From Pseudomonadaceae bacterium (lineage in GTDB: Bacteria; Pseudomonadota; Gammaproteobacteria; Pseudomonadales; Pseudomonadaceae), in the NCBI GenBank assembly GCA_900766265.1, contig CAAFUS010000013.1:434001-498000 (forward strand): a stretch of 64,000 bases of DNA, read 5' to 3'. Shown here one piece after another: positions 53,040 through 61,517 of this stretch (its first letter is position 1; the number at the start of each line of letters is the position of its first letter). Below the pieces are notes generated by a model. It was not told the DNA's origin, searched no databases, and saw only the letters and a list, made by a program, of their open reading frames with translations. The position numbers and the translations under genes were made by a program.

Positions 53040-53846
53040 TTACTCGATCGTGGCCAGCTGCCCACGCAGCGCCACGCCCGCGATCGCCATGCCAGCATGG
53101 CATTCGTAGCGGTCGGGGTCCTGGTAGGCGTTGCGCTTGTAGTAGCTGACGATATTCACCACGGCATTGGCGCCGGCCTGCTTGGCCGTATTCTGCAGGC
53201 TGGCCAGCACCGACTGCAGGGCCCAGCTGCAGGCCTCCTCGTCGCTCTTGTTCGAGGCGTTGGTCTTGCGGTTGCTGGTCACGCTGCGCAGCGTGCGTAC
53301 CTCGCCGTCGATCGGCTGTCCCGCCAGGAAGAACCTGACGCTGCCATCGAGCAGGCCGCTGTCCAGGCCGCGTTGCACGCCCTGCTGGAAATCCATCAGC
53401 ACCGCCTCGCCGTTGCCGCTGGTCTGCGCGATGATGCCCAGGTTGTCCACCGACTCGGCGATCGGATCGATGTCCAGCTCCCTGAGGATGTTGTCGCGCA
53501 GCCGATTCACCCAGCGGTTGTAGTTGCGGTGGATCTTGCCGTTCTTCTCGTCCAGACCCCAGCTGCTGCGCAGCTGGATCTGGAAGGCAGTGGCCGAATA
53601 CGGGATGTCGACCTCGGCGTGGTGACGGCCGCGAACGGTGATGGCCGCCTTGATCAGGCCCGGCTCAACGGACTGGACCTTCCATTGCCTGTCGGTGAGC
53701 GCCGTGACGATGGCCCGCTGCATCTGCTGCTGGGTCAGGTTGAGGCTCTCGGGAAATCGCTCTTCGGCGTTGTAGACGCGATGGCTGGTGCAGCCGGCCA
53801 GGGCGGCGAGCAGCAGCGGCAACAGCAGGGTGCGATAAAGGGACAT
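53040..53846 (-). CDS. Lipoprotein at the end of the aryl-polyene-type operon
   Basis: A 268-residue lipoprotein with lipobox LAGC (acylated Cys19, then Thr-Ser, favouring the outer membrane). The middle part contains a beta-rich region (VRGRHHAEVDIPYSATAFQIQL). The last third has AKQAGANAVVNIVSYYKR, a pattern shared with small YbjQ-like domains, ending in a conserved Cys-containing segment. Homologues commonly close APE clusters, sometimes under a misleading 'excinuclease' label; nothing here looks like UvrA. Its gene follows the ketosynthase by 22 bases. Role unknown, possibly outer-membrane placement of the pigment. Confidence 0.75.
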   Translation of the reverse strand: MSLYRTLLLPLLLAALAGCTSHRVYNAEERFPESLNLTQQQMQRAIVTALTDRQWKVQSVEPGLIKAAITVRGRHHAEVDIPYSATAFQIQLRSSWGLDEKNGKIHRNYNRWVNRLRDNILRELDIDPIAESVDNLGIIAQTSGNGEAVLMDFQQGVQRGLDSGLLDGSVRFFLAGQPIDGEVRTLRSVTSNRKTNASNKSDEEACSWALQSVLASLQNTAKQAGANAVVNIVSYYKRNAYQDPDRYECHAGMAIAGVALRGQLATIE

Positions 53847-53868
53847 TCCTTTGCTCCAGTGTGGGTGT

Positions 53869-55101
53869 TCAGGGCCAGCGGCGGAAGATCAACGAGGTGT
53901 TGATGCCGCCGAAGGCGAAGTTGTTGTTCATCACGTACTCATGCTGCATCGCCCGGGGCGCGTCCATCAGGTAGTCGAGTTCAGCGCAGCGCGGGTCGAT
54001 CCGTTCGAGGTTCAGGGTGTGGATATAGCGGTCGCGGTTCATCATCTCGATGCTGAACCAGGATTCCAGCGCGCCACAGGCTCCGAGCGTATGGCCGAGG
54101 AAACTCTTCTGCGAGCTGATCGGCATCCGGGCACCGAACAGCGAATGGGTCGCGTGGCTCTCGGCGATATCGCCCTGTTCAGTCGCCGTGCCGTGGCCGT
54201 TGACGTAGCCGATGGCCGCCGCCGGCAACCCGGCGTCCTCCAGGGCCAGCTCCATGGCGCGGCGCATGGTGGCCTGCTCGGGCTTGGTGGCGTGCTGGCC
54301 GTCGGCGTTGCTGCCGAAGCCGACCAGCTCGGCGTGGATCTTCGCGCCGCGCGCCAGTGCGTGCTCCAGCTCTTCCAGGACCAGCATGCCTGCGCCTTCG
54401 CCAATCACAAGGCCGTCGCGATCGCTGTCGTAGGGCCTGGGGCTGGTGTGCGGTGCATCGTTTTTCAGGCTGGTGGCATAGAGCGCATCGAACACCATCG
54501 CTTCGGTGGCGCAGAGCTCTTCGGCGCCACCGGCGAGCATCATCGGCAGGCGGCCGAATCTGATCGCCTCGTAGGCGTAGCCGATGCCCTGGCTGCCGCT
54601 GGTGCAGGCGCTCGACGTGGGAATCACCCGGCCGGTGAGGCCGAAGAAGATGCTGATGTTGGCGGCCGTGGTGTGCGGCATCATGCGGATGTAGGAATTG
54701 GCGTTGAGGCCGTCGGCGACCGAATTGAGCAGCATGTTGCCGAACGCCTTGATCTCGTCGGTGCTGCCGGTGGACGAGCCGCAGGCCACGCCCATGCGTC
54801 CGTCGCGAATGCTGGCGTCGTCGAGCAGGCCGGCGTCGGCCAGTGCCTGCTCGGCGGCGCGGACCGACAGGCGCGACACCCGCCCCATACTGCGCAGCTG
54901 CTTGCGGGTCCAGTGGCCCGGCACGGCGAAATCATCGACCGGGCCGGCAAGCCGGGTGTTTAGTTCGCTGAAGCGATCCCACTCGTCCATGCGGCGAATA
55001 CCGCTGCGATTGGCGCTGAAACGGGCTTCGATCGTGGGCCAATCCTGGCCCAGCGAGGTGATGCCGGCCATGCCGGTGACGACGACGCGTTTGCAGGCCA
55101 T
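53869..55101 (-). CDS. Beta-ketoacyl-ACP synthase (FabF-like) of aryl-polyene-type operon
   Basis: Condensing enzyme of 410 residues. The Cys-His-His triad is intact: Cys166 (SSACTSGS), His303 (GHGTATEQGD) and His337 (LGHTLGAC), with Lys332. It is therefore an active ketosynthase rather than a chain-length factor. The ATG at 55101 shares its base with the fabG-like stop (TGATG); a GTG two codons earlier is less likely. In APE systems a KS in this position, after the reductase, corresponds to the ApeR type. It would extend the aryl starter with malonyl-ACP. Confidence 0.9.
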   Translation of the reverse strand: MACKRVVVTGMAGITSLGQDWPTIEARFSANRSGIRRMDEWDRFSELNTRLAGPVDDFAVPGHWTRKQLRSMGRVSRLSVRAAEQALADAGLLDDASIRDGRMGVACGSSTGSTDEIKAFGNMLLNSVADGLNANSYIRMMPHTTAANISIFFGLTGRVIPTSSACTSGSQGIGYAYEAIRFGRLPMMLAGGAEELCATEAMVFDALYATSLKNDAPHTSPRPYDSDRDGLVIGEGAGMLVLEELEHALARGAKIHAELVGFGSNADGQHATKPEQATMRRAMELALEDAGLPAAAIGYVNGHGTATEQGDIAESHATHSLFGARMPISSQKSFLGHTLGACGALESWFSIEMMNRDRYIHTLNLERIDPRCAELDYLMDAPRAMQHEYVMNNNFAFGGINTSLIFRRWP

Positions 55102-55829
55102 CAGCACAGCCCGCCGTTGACCGCCAGCACCTGGCGGGTGATGTAGGACGCTTCCTCGGACATCAGGAAATTGACCGCGCCCGCGACTTCCTCCGGGGTT
55201 CCCATGCGTTGGGCCGGGATCATCTTGAGCAGCTCCTCCAGGGGAAGGGTGTCGTCCAGCATGTCGGTATCGATCAGGCCGGGCGCGACGCAGTTGACGG
55301 TGATCCTGCGCTTGCCGAGTTCGATCGCCAGGGCTTTTGCCGCGCCGATCACGCCGGCCTTGGAGGCGCTGTAGTTGACCTGGCCGCGGTTGCCGATCAG
55401 CCCGGACACCGAGGTGATGCAGACGATGCGGCCCGGCTTGCGGCGGCGGATCATCGGCATGGTCACCGGTTGCAGAACGTTGTAGAAGCCGTCGAGGTTG
55501 GTGCGCAGCACCTCGTCCCAGTCGTTGTCGGTCAGCGCCGGAAAGGCACCGTCGCGGGTCAGGCCGGCGTTGCAGACCACGCCGTAATAGGCGCCGTGGG
55601 CCTCTATGTCCGCTTCAAGCCGTTCACGGCAGGCTGCCCGGTCGGCCACGTCGAATTGAAGCACGCGGGCATTGCGGCCTAGCGCCTGGATTTCCTGCTG
55701 GACGGCCTGTGCCTCGTCCAGGCGCGAACGGCAGTGCAGCACGAGGTCATGGCCGGCGCGCGCCAGGCGCAACGCGATGGCGCGGCCGATGCCCCGGCTG
55801 GAACCGGTGACCAGAATGGATTCACTCAT
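55101..55829 (-). CDS. 3-oxoacyl-ACP reductase (FabG-like, ApeQ-type)
   Basis: Short-chain dehydrogenase of 242 residues that would reduce the beta-keto group in each polyene cycle. It has TGSSRGIG at 8-15, a CNAG motif, and the catalytic Ser140, Tyr153 and Lys157 (YSASK). The ATG at 55829 overlaps the dehydratase end by 8 bases; the longer frame to 56117 is shadow sequence. Sequence fits FabG, and the cluster context points to polyene rather than fatty acid synthesis. Confidence 0.9.
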   Translation of the reverse strand: MSESILVTGSSRGIGRAIALRLARAGHDLVLHCRSRLDEAQAVQQEIQALGRNARVLQFDVADRAACRERLEADIEAHGAYYGVVCNAGLTRDGAFPALTDNDWDEVLRTNLDGFYNVLQPVTMPMIRRRKPGRIVCITSVSGLIGNRGQVNYSASKAGVIGAAKALAIELGKRRITVNCVAPGLIDTDMLDDTLPLEELLKMIPAQRMGTPEEVAGAVNFLMSEEASYITRQVLAVNGGLC

Positions 55830-56277
55830 CTGAAGACTCTTGAAGGTATGCCTCCACAACGGGAGGCCGGAACACGTTGAGGCGGGCTTCTGCGAGGATG
55901 CCGGGGCCGGCGAGGCGGCATTCGAACACGCCCATGCCGTTGTCGTCCCGTAGCGACTGGCGCGCCTCGAGCCGCAGCTCGACGCCGGCCGGGAAGGCCG
56001 CGACGTTACACTGATAGCTGCGGGTGCCGAGCAGAAAGCCCAGCTCGACCGGCAGGCCGGCCTGACGCGCCTGGCAGCCGGCAAAGGCCGCCACGCTCTG
56101 GGCCATGAGCTCGACACCTACCCAGGCGGGCAGGCTGCCGTCGGCCGTGTTGAACAACCCACCAGGTCGGACCTGCAGTCGGGTGCGGACGCTGTCCTGG
56201 TCGAAGGATTCGACCGCGTCGAGCAGGATCATGTCGCCGGCGTGGGGCAGCAGTTCGGCTATGGGCCAGGCGATCAC
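55822..56277 (-). CDS. FabZ-like 3-hydroxyacyl-ACP dehydratase (ApeP-type)
   Basis: A 151-residue hotdog protein. The N-terminal LLPHAGDMILLD carries the likely catalytic His12, and GVELMAQSVAAFAG is the typical hotdog helix with its acidic residue. In APE pathways this dehydratase leaves the trans double bond unreduced, which builds the conjugated polyene, and no enoyl reductase is present in this operon. The start is GTG at 56277, overlapping the preceding ketosynthase stop (GTGA). Confidence 0.87.
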   Translation of the reverse strand: MIAWPIAELLPHAGDMILLDAVESFDQDSVRTRLQVRPGGLFNTADGSLPAWVGVELMAQSVAAFAGCQARQAGLPVELGFLLGTRSYQCNVAAFPAGVELRLEARQSLRDDNGMGVFECRLAGPGILAEARLNVFRPPVVEAYLQESSDE

Positions 56278-57473
56278 GGGGCCTCTCCGATAATCAGGCT
56301 GATGTTGTTACCGCCAAAGGCGAAGGAGTTGCTCATCATCAAGGGCCGCTCGTTTGCCGGTGCCATGACTGCGCCAGGGGCGACAAGCTGCAGCGGCGGC
56401 AACTGGCTATCGGCCTGGCCGTCCCAAAGATGAGGCGGCAGGCACCAATCAACGTTGAATTCGGAAAGTGCCAGCCAGCAGAACGCCGCTTCGAGGGCGC
56501 CGGCCGCGCCGAGGGTGTGGCCGGTCATCGGTTTGGTCGAGGAACAGGCGACACCCTGGGGAAAGAGCTGTGCGACGGCCATGCTTTCCATCGCGTCGTT
56601 ATGGGCCGTCGCGGTGCCGTGCAGGTTCAGGTAGCTGATCCGCCCTGCGTCGCAGCCGGCGTCGAGCAGCGCGCTGCGCATCGCCTGCACCGCGCCCTGG
56701 CCGGAGGGGTCGGGCGCCGAGATATGGTGGGCGTCGGAACTCGCGCCGGCACCCAGCAGGGCGATGCCGTGGCCCGCGGCGCGCTCGCGGGTCATCAGGA
56801 ACAGCGCCGCGGCTTCGCCGATGGCGATCCCGTCGCGGTTCGCCGAGAACGGATTGCAGCCCGAATCGGAAGTGGCTTCCAGGGCGCTGAAGCCTTGCAG
56901 CGTCAGGTCGCACAGCGAGTCGACGCCGCCGCACAGCACGGCGTCGCAGATGCCCATTGCCAGCAGGCGGCGGGCGCTCTGCAGCGCCCGCGCGCCGGAG
57001 GTGCAGGCCGTGGAAATGCAATAGCTGGGGCCCGCCAGGCCCAGCCAGTCCTCGAGAAAGCTCGCCGGCGCCGCGAGCTCCTGCTGGGCATAGCGATAGT
57101 GGGCGGGCAGCTGTCCGTCTCGGTAGTAGGTCGCGATGCCTTCGCTCGCCTCCTGGATCCCCGAGGTGCTGGTGCCGAGCACGACACCGATGCGCGCGGC
57201 CCCGTAACGCTCGAGTGCCTGGCGGATCGGCGTCTCGATTTCCAGCGCCGCGGCCAGCAGCAGCCGGTTGTTGCGCGTGTCGCAGTGGTCCAGGTGCTCG
57301 GGCAGGGCCGGCAGCGCCGCGCTGACCGCGCCGACCGGTAACTGGCGGCCAGCGACCGCCCGCATAGAGGGCGCCATGCCACCGCCGTCGCCGGAGAACA
57401 GGCGCGCGGCGATCTCCCGCTTGCCCGAGCCAAGGGCGCAGATCAGCCCCAGCGCGTTCAGATAGGCGGTCAT
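56274..57473 (-). CDS. Beta-ketoacyl-ACP synthase (ApeO-type)
   Basis: Second condensing enzyme, 399 residues. Cys157 (STACTSGA), His285 (LHGTATAHND), Lys314 and His319 (GHTLGAAG) form a complete active site. Its N-terminus is shorter than in FabF. Position before the dehydratase corresponds to the ApeO-type KS. In characterised APE systems this KS works with a chain-length factor, and none is seen in the window. It overlaps the DUF3261 gene by 4 bases and the dehydratase by 4 bases. Confidence 0.9.
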   Translation of the reverse strand: MTAYLNALGLICALGSGKREIAARLFSGDGGGMAPSMRAVAGRQLPVGAVSAALPALPEHLDHCDTRNNRLLLAAALEIETPIRQALERYGAARIGVVLGTSTSGIQEASEGIATYYRDGQLPAHYRYAQQELAAPASFLEDWLGLAGPSYCISTACTSGARALQSARRLLAMGICDAVLCGGVDSLCDLTLQGFSALEATSDSGCNPFSANRDGIAIGEAAALFLMTRERAAGHGIALLGAGASSDAHHISAPDPSGQGAVQAMRSALLDAGCDAGRISYLNLHGTATAHNDAMESMAVAQLFPQGVACSSTKPMTGHTLGAAGALEAAFCWLALSEFNVDWCLPPHLWDGQADSQLPPLQLVAPGAVMAPANERPLMMSNSFAFGGNNISLIIGEAP

Positions 57474-58024
57474 GGCGTGCTCCCCAGAAATGCCAAGGGC
57501 TCGACGCGGTAACGCCGCCGTTCGGTCGCGATCTCGATTTCCATGGCGCCCTGCTCCGAGTAGCGGACTTGCCAGCGCACGGCGCCACGCTCCAACAGCT
57601 CGCGCTGCGGTTCGTCGACACGCCAGTCCGCCCCACGGTAATGCGCGCCGAGCTGGTCGTCTGGCGTCAGGGCGAACAGCAGGGCGGCGAACAGCTCCCG
57701 CGCCTCCGGGTTGGGTGGCAACAGGCCGTCGGCCTCCCAGCCATGGGCGCCCAGCCGCTGGCGCGCCAGCGGCACGCCGAGCGGATCGAGCAGGATCGCC
57801 CGAAGCGCGTCGCCATCGGCCTGCAGCACGAGAATCGCTTCGAGCGGGCGCTGCGCGTCATCTCCCTGCACATGCCACTGCGACGGCAGCGCCAGTTCCG
57901 GAATACCCTGGGGTGCCGGCGGCGCGCTCGCGCAGGCGGTCAGCAGCAGGCCGATCAGCAGGATCGTCCAGCCGGGCAGGCGCGCACCGCCAGGGGCTGC
58001 GTGGGTGTTCGCGAATGGTTTCAC
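57470..58024 (-). CDS. DUF3261 lipoprotein
   Basis: A 184-residue lipoprotein with a long N-terminal region, hydrophobic core and lipobox LTAC (Cys31, then Ala-Ser). The mature part has the DUF3261 pattern LRAILLDPLGVPLARQRLG, a LolB-like beta-rich domain that could accept a lipid from the LolA-like carrier. That role is inference. The start is GTG at 58024, overlapping the stop of the 43-codon ORF (GTGA). The stop overlaps the ketosynthase start. Confidence 0.82.
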   Translation of the reverse strand: MKPFANTHAAPGGARLPGWTILLIGLLLTACASAPPAPQGIPELALPSQWHVQGDDAQRPLEAILVLQADGDALRAILLDPLGVPLARQRLGAHGWEADGLLPPNPEARELFAALLFALTPDDQLGAHYRGADWRVDEPQRELLERGAVRWQVRYSEQGAMEIEIATERRRYRVEPLAFLGSTP

Positions 58025-58152
58025 GTAAGGATCTCGGCTATCGGCAGCAGGCCGCGCTGGTCCCTGGGATGGCAGCGGTGCGGCCCGGGTGCGACGTTCT
58101 GGGCGCGCATCCTAGCAATCCTTGCCGGCGGCTCGAAAGCGGCGTGCGTCAT
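58021..58152 (-). CDS. 43-codon ORF bridging MMPL and DUF3261 genes
   Basis: This ORF fills exactly the interval between two operon genes. Its ATG overlaps the MMPL stop (ATGA) and its TGA overlaps the DUF3261 GTG start (GTGA). CGAGG lies about 9 bases before the ATG. The 43-residue product is basic, Arg/Pro-rich, with no membrane helix, and resembles nothing I know. Three explanations fit: a real small protein, a coupling ORF that keeps ribosomes on the message, or the fused ends of a larger gene lost by in-frame deletion. Many APE clusters carry an oxidoreductase gene in this part of the operon (from memory), which makes the last idea plausible. Confidence 0.5.
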   Translation of the reverse strand: MTHAAFEPPARIARMRAQNVAPGPHRCHPRDQRGLLPIAEILT

Positions 58153-60488
58153 GGCTGCGCCTCGGACCGCGGGCTTGCCGCCCAGGGCGCGAACAGGAAG
58201 CTGAACAGCAAGCCCAGGCTGACCGCCAGCCCGAAGCTGCTGACCGCCGGCGTGCTCGATACCATCAAGAGGCCGAACGACAGCCAGGTGGTCAGTGCTG
58301 CCAGCAGAATTCCGAGCAGGCTCACTGCGGGACCACCGACGGCCTTGCGCATCAGGATCGCGTAATCCACGCCGATGGCACTGACCAGCAGCAGTCCGAA
58401 CAGGCTGAACAGGGTCAGCGGCTGTCCCAGCCAGCCCAGGGTGGCGAGGCTCGCCAAGGACGCCAGCACGGGGACCGCCAGACAGCGAAGCGCGCCGGCG
58501 ACGCCGAACGGCGGGCAGAGCAACGCGAGGATCAGCGCGCAGGCCAGCAGCTTGAGCTCGGCCGCCTTGACCTGGGTGGCGGCGAACCGGTCGTTGAGTT
58601 CGCCCACACGGTCGATTGGCGTCACGCCGGACAGACCCGCGGCGACGCCGGCAAGCGCCTGGCTGTCGGCAAGACCGTTCAGGCTGACGAGGCCGACTGC
58701 TTGGCCGGCATGTTCGCCAAGCCAGAGCGGCCGCCACGCCTCACCCAGCGGGCCGGCCAACGCCTGTTCCAGGCTCACCGGATCCGCCTCGCGCAGGTGT
58801 CGTGCCTCGCCGTCCAGGGCTGGCGAAGAAAAGCCAAGAGCTAGCAGCGGCGCGTCATGCCGACCCAGGGCATCCAGCGCATCGCGCAGGTGGGCCTGCT
58901 CGTTAGTAGACGCCAGGAGCTGGCTAAGGGCCCGGTAGCCTGTGAGCGTGCCGTCTGCGACCAGGCGCTCGAGCCGCCGCGTCACGGCCGTCTGGCGCTC
59001 GAGCAACTGGTCGACGTCATCGCCACGCACGAGGAAATACTGGCTGGTGGGTTGGAAGCCGGTGAGATCGGCGATGCGCGCGGCCTGTTCGGTCAGCTGC
59101 GGTGCGCGGCTGACCCATTGACGCAGGTCGTCCTCGAGCGACAGCTGCGTCAATCCGACCCCGCAGTAGGTCAGCAGCGCGGTGAGGAGCCAGGGGGTGG
59201 CGATACGTGCGAGCAGCCGGTGGCGCCACGCCAGCAGTCGCTGCGCCAGCCCCAGAGGCGTCGCGACGGGGCGCAGCGAACCACCGATAAGCGCCGGTAG
59301 CAGGCACACCGTACAGAGGTAAGCGGCGAGCAGGCCGCTGGCCGAGAACACCGCAATCTGGGTCAGCGCGAGAAACGGCGTGAAGGCCAGCGCGAGGTAG
59401 CCGACGAGGTTGGTCAACAGCGCCAGGCTGAGCCCAGCGAGGGTCAGACGCAGGCCGCGCCAGGAACGCCAGGGTTGCAGCGCCCAGCTCTTGGACAGGT
59501 AGTGCAGCGGGAAATCCAGGCTGACGCCCACCAGGCTGGCGCCCAGCACCAGGGTCAGCAGATGGAGACTGCCGAAGACCGCGATGCAGACGGTCGTCCC
59601 CGCCAGCGCGCCGACGATCACCGGCAGCACCACCAGCAATACCCGCGGACTGCGAAACAGGAACAACAGCAGGCCGATGCCTGCCGCCAGCGACACGCCG
59701 CCGATCACCGTGGTTTCCCGGCGTGCCTGGGTTTCGCCATGGGCGGCATGCAGCAGGCCACTGGTGGCGAGCAACTCGCCGTCGGCTGCCGATACCTGTC
59801 GACGGGCGTTGTCCACCAGTGCGGAGACCTGTGCGGGCAGGCCGCGATCGAAGGCGCCGCCCCGGGTGCGGGCGTGCAGCACGAGCCAGCGCACACCGTC
59901 CCGTTCGACGAACAGCTGGCCGTCGAGGTCGGCTCCAACCTTGCCCGCGAGGCTCGCCTGATACTGCTGCGCCACCGCGGCGAGCCCCCAGACGTCTTGC
60001 TCCAGCGGGATCAGCCCGTTGCTGCCGGTCGGGTCGTACAGGCGCTGCACACGCTGCTCGACCCAGGCCTGTGGCGAGTCGATCAGCAAACGCCGCTCGG
60101 CCGGCCCGAGCAGGGCCAGACGCTGGTCGAGCAGCTGCTGGCGCACCGCGGGCAGATCAGCCTGCAGCGACCCTTGCACCCGTTCGAACGAGCCGGATGC
60201 CTGCAGCTGCTCGCCGACCTGCCGGACAAGCGCCGCCGCCCGTTCGGCATCGGCGTGATGGACGAGGATCAGCAGGTCACGATTGAGCGGCTCCTGCATG
60301 CGCCGCTCGGCCAGGGCTTCGAGCGCCCCTGTGGCGGTGTCCGGCAACAGTTGCAGGAGACTCGTGCTGATCGGCGCGGCGCCGCGCCACTGACCGAACG
60401 CGACGGCGACGAGCACCAGCAGCGCCAGCAGGAAGCCGCCGATCAGCCAGCGCCGATGCGCCGGGGCCGTATCAGTCGCGTAGCTCAT
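58149..60488 (-). CDS. MMPL/RND-family exporter of aryl-polyene-type operon
   Basis: A 779-residue membrane protein of the MMPL family. It has two similar halves, each with one membrane span, a large periplasmic domain, and a bundle of five or six spans (about 252-420 and 640-770). GVSLDFPLHYL and GVDYAILMRKA are the paired motifs in the membrane halves that usually carry the proton-relay acids. It probably moves the lipid-linked polyene from the inner membrane toward the LolA-like carrier. It overlaps lolA by 17 bases and the 43-codon ORF by 4 bases. Confidence 0.88.
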   Translation of the reverse strand: MSYATDTAPAHRRWLIGGFLLALLVLVAVAFGQWRGAAPISTSLLQLLPDTATGALEALAERRMQEPLNRDLLILVHHADAERAAALVRQVGEQLQASGSFERVQGSLQADLPAVRQQLLDQRLALLGPAERRLLIDSPQAWVEQRVQRLYDPTGSNGLIPLEQDVWGLAAVAQQYQASLAGKVGADLDGQLFVERDGVRWLVLHARTRGGAFDRGLPAQVSALVDNARRQVSAADGELLATSGLLHAAHGETQARRETTVIGGVSLAAGIGLLLFLFRSPRVLLVVLPVIVGALAGTTVCIAVFGSLHLLTLVLGASLVGVSLDFPLHYLSKSWALQPWRSWRGLRLTLAGLSLALLTNLVGYLALAFTPFLALTQIAVFSASGLLAAYLCTVCLLPALIGGSLRPVATPLGLAQRLLAWRHRLLARIATPWLLTALLTYCGVGLTQLSLEDDLRQWVSRAPQLTEQAARIADLTGFQPTSQYFLVRGDDVDQLLERQTAVTRRLERLVADGTLTGYRALSQLLASTNEQAHLRDALDALGRHDAPLLALGFSSPALDGEARHLREADPVSLEQALAGPLGEAWRPLWLGEHAGQAVGLVSLNGLADSQALAGVAAGLSGVTPIDRVGELNDRFAATQVKAAELKLLACALILALLCPPFGVAGALRCLAVPVLASLASLATLGWLGQPLTLFSLFGLLLVSAIGVDYAILMRKAVGGPAVSLLGILLAALTTWLSFGLLMVSSTPAVSSFGLAVSLGLLFSFLFAPWAASPRSEAQP

Positions 60489-61095
60489 GCTGCTCCGCAG
60501 CGCTCAGGGCGGTGTCGGTCTGCTGGTCGAGCAGCTGCACCAGGGTCCGGTCGCCTTGCGTTTCGACCAGTTCGATACGCTCCACCTGCGCTCCCCCGGC
60601 CAGTGCGATGTGCGAGAACACCTGCTGCAGCAGGCGCGAGCGAGGTGTCAGGCGCAGCTGCCAGGCCTCCGCGCTGCCCTCGAGCTGTGGTTCGAACTGT
60701 TCCTGCAATCCATGGGTATCACCGCGCAGGACCTGCAGGAACAGCTGGCCATGCGGGCCTGACTGGCCTTGTGCGGCCGGGCGCCACCGGCCTTCGCTGC
60801 GCCGCTCGATGGCCCCCGGGGTGATGCGGTAGTCCTGTGTCAGCGGCCGCTCCAGGACCCAGAGCAGGCCATGGTTGCGTGAAAGCACGAAGCGGCCCTG
60901 GCTGATCAGGGGCTGGGCGAGGGCCCGCAGGTGCTTCTCCTGCACGAAGCGGCCGCGCACGACGTCCGTGCCCTGCAGCTGCCGCGCGAGGTCCTTCAGT
61001 TCGAACGCCCACACGCGCGGCGCGGCGAGCGCTGCCAGCAGGGCCGCGGCGATGACGAGGCGGCGTGTGAGTGCACACGTGGTCCGGTTCAGCAT
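60472..61095 (-). CDS. LolA-like periplasmic lipid carrier
   Basis: A 207-residue exported protein with a signal peptide cleaved near VWA-F (residue 30). The mature domain has the LolA-type beta-barrel pattern (VVRGRFVQEKHLRALAQPLISQGRFVLSRNHGLLWVLERP). Unlike housekeeping LolA it is encoded within the biosynthetic operon, so it likely carries the polyene lipid or a dedicated lipoprotein across the periplasm. The ATG at 61095 overlaps the thioesterase end by 7 bases; the upstream frame is shadow sequence. Confidence 0.85.
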   Translation of the reverse strand: MLNRTTCALTRRLVIAAALLAALAAPRVWAFELKDLARQLQGTDVVRGRFVQEKHLRALAQPLISQGRFVLSRNHGLLWVLERPLTQDYRITPGAIERRSEGRWRPAAQGQSGPHGQLFLQVLRGDTHGLQEQFEPQLEGSAEAWQLRLTPRSRLLQQVFSHIALAGGAQVERIELVETQGDRTLVQLLDQQTDTALSAAEQHELRD

Positions 61096-61517
61096 GCCAG
61101 GGCCCTTTGGACCGCCTCGATCAGCTCCCGGGGCGACGCCATCTGCATTTCCCGCGTGGCGATCTCGACCGCCACCTGGACGCTGCTGCCGCGGGTCAGG
61201 CGTTCGCCGTTTTCGGCGTCGACGATCAGGTAGTTGATCTTCAGCCGGTGCTCCCATTCGACGAGGTCCGCGCGCACGATGACCCGCTGGTTGAAGCGGG
61301 CCGGACGAAGGTAGCGCAGCTGCAGGTCGACAATCGGCCAGGCATATCCCGACTCGCGCATCTGCACGTAGTTGTGGCCGATGCGCTCGAGCAGCACGCA
61401 GCGCGCCTGTTCCAGGTACTTCACGTAATGCCCGTGCCAGACCACGTCCATGGAGTCGACGTCGAAGAAGGGGATCAGCAGCTCGAGCTCGGCCTGCAGC
61501 ACGCCCGTCTTACGCAT
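61089..61517 (-). CDS. 4HBT-type hotdog thioesterase
   Basis: A 142-residue acyl-CoA/ACP thioesterase of the 4-hydroxybenzoyl-CoA thioesterase type. The N-terminal active-site region FFDVDSMDVVWHGHYVKYLEQAR carries the likely catalytic Asp21 and the GHY-LE-AR signature. In the operon it may release or edit stalled acyl chains. It overlaps the ammonia-lyase by 8 bases upstream and lolA by 7 bases downstream. Confidence 0.87.
   Translation of the reverse strand: MRKTGVLQAELELLIPFFDVDSMDVVWHGHYVKYLEQARCVLLERIGHNYVQMRESGYAWPIVDLQLRYLRPARFNQRVIVRADLVEWEHRLKINYLIVDAENGERLTRGSSVQVAVEIATREMQMASPRELIEAVQRALAC

Noticed and set aside
53040..53846. Excinuclease-related protein, a label often attached to this family
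   Set aside because: The sequence is a lipoprotein with a lipobox and has no ABC ATPase or zinc-finger motifs of UvrA.
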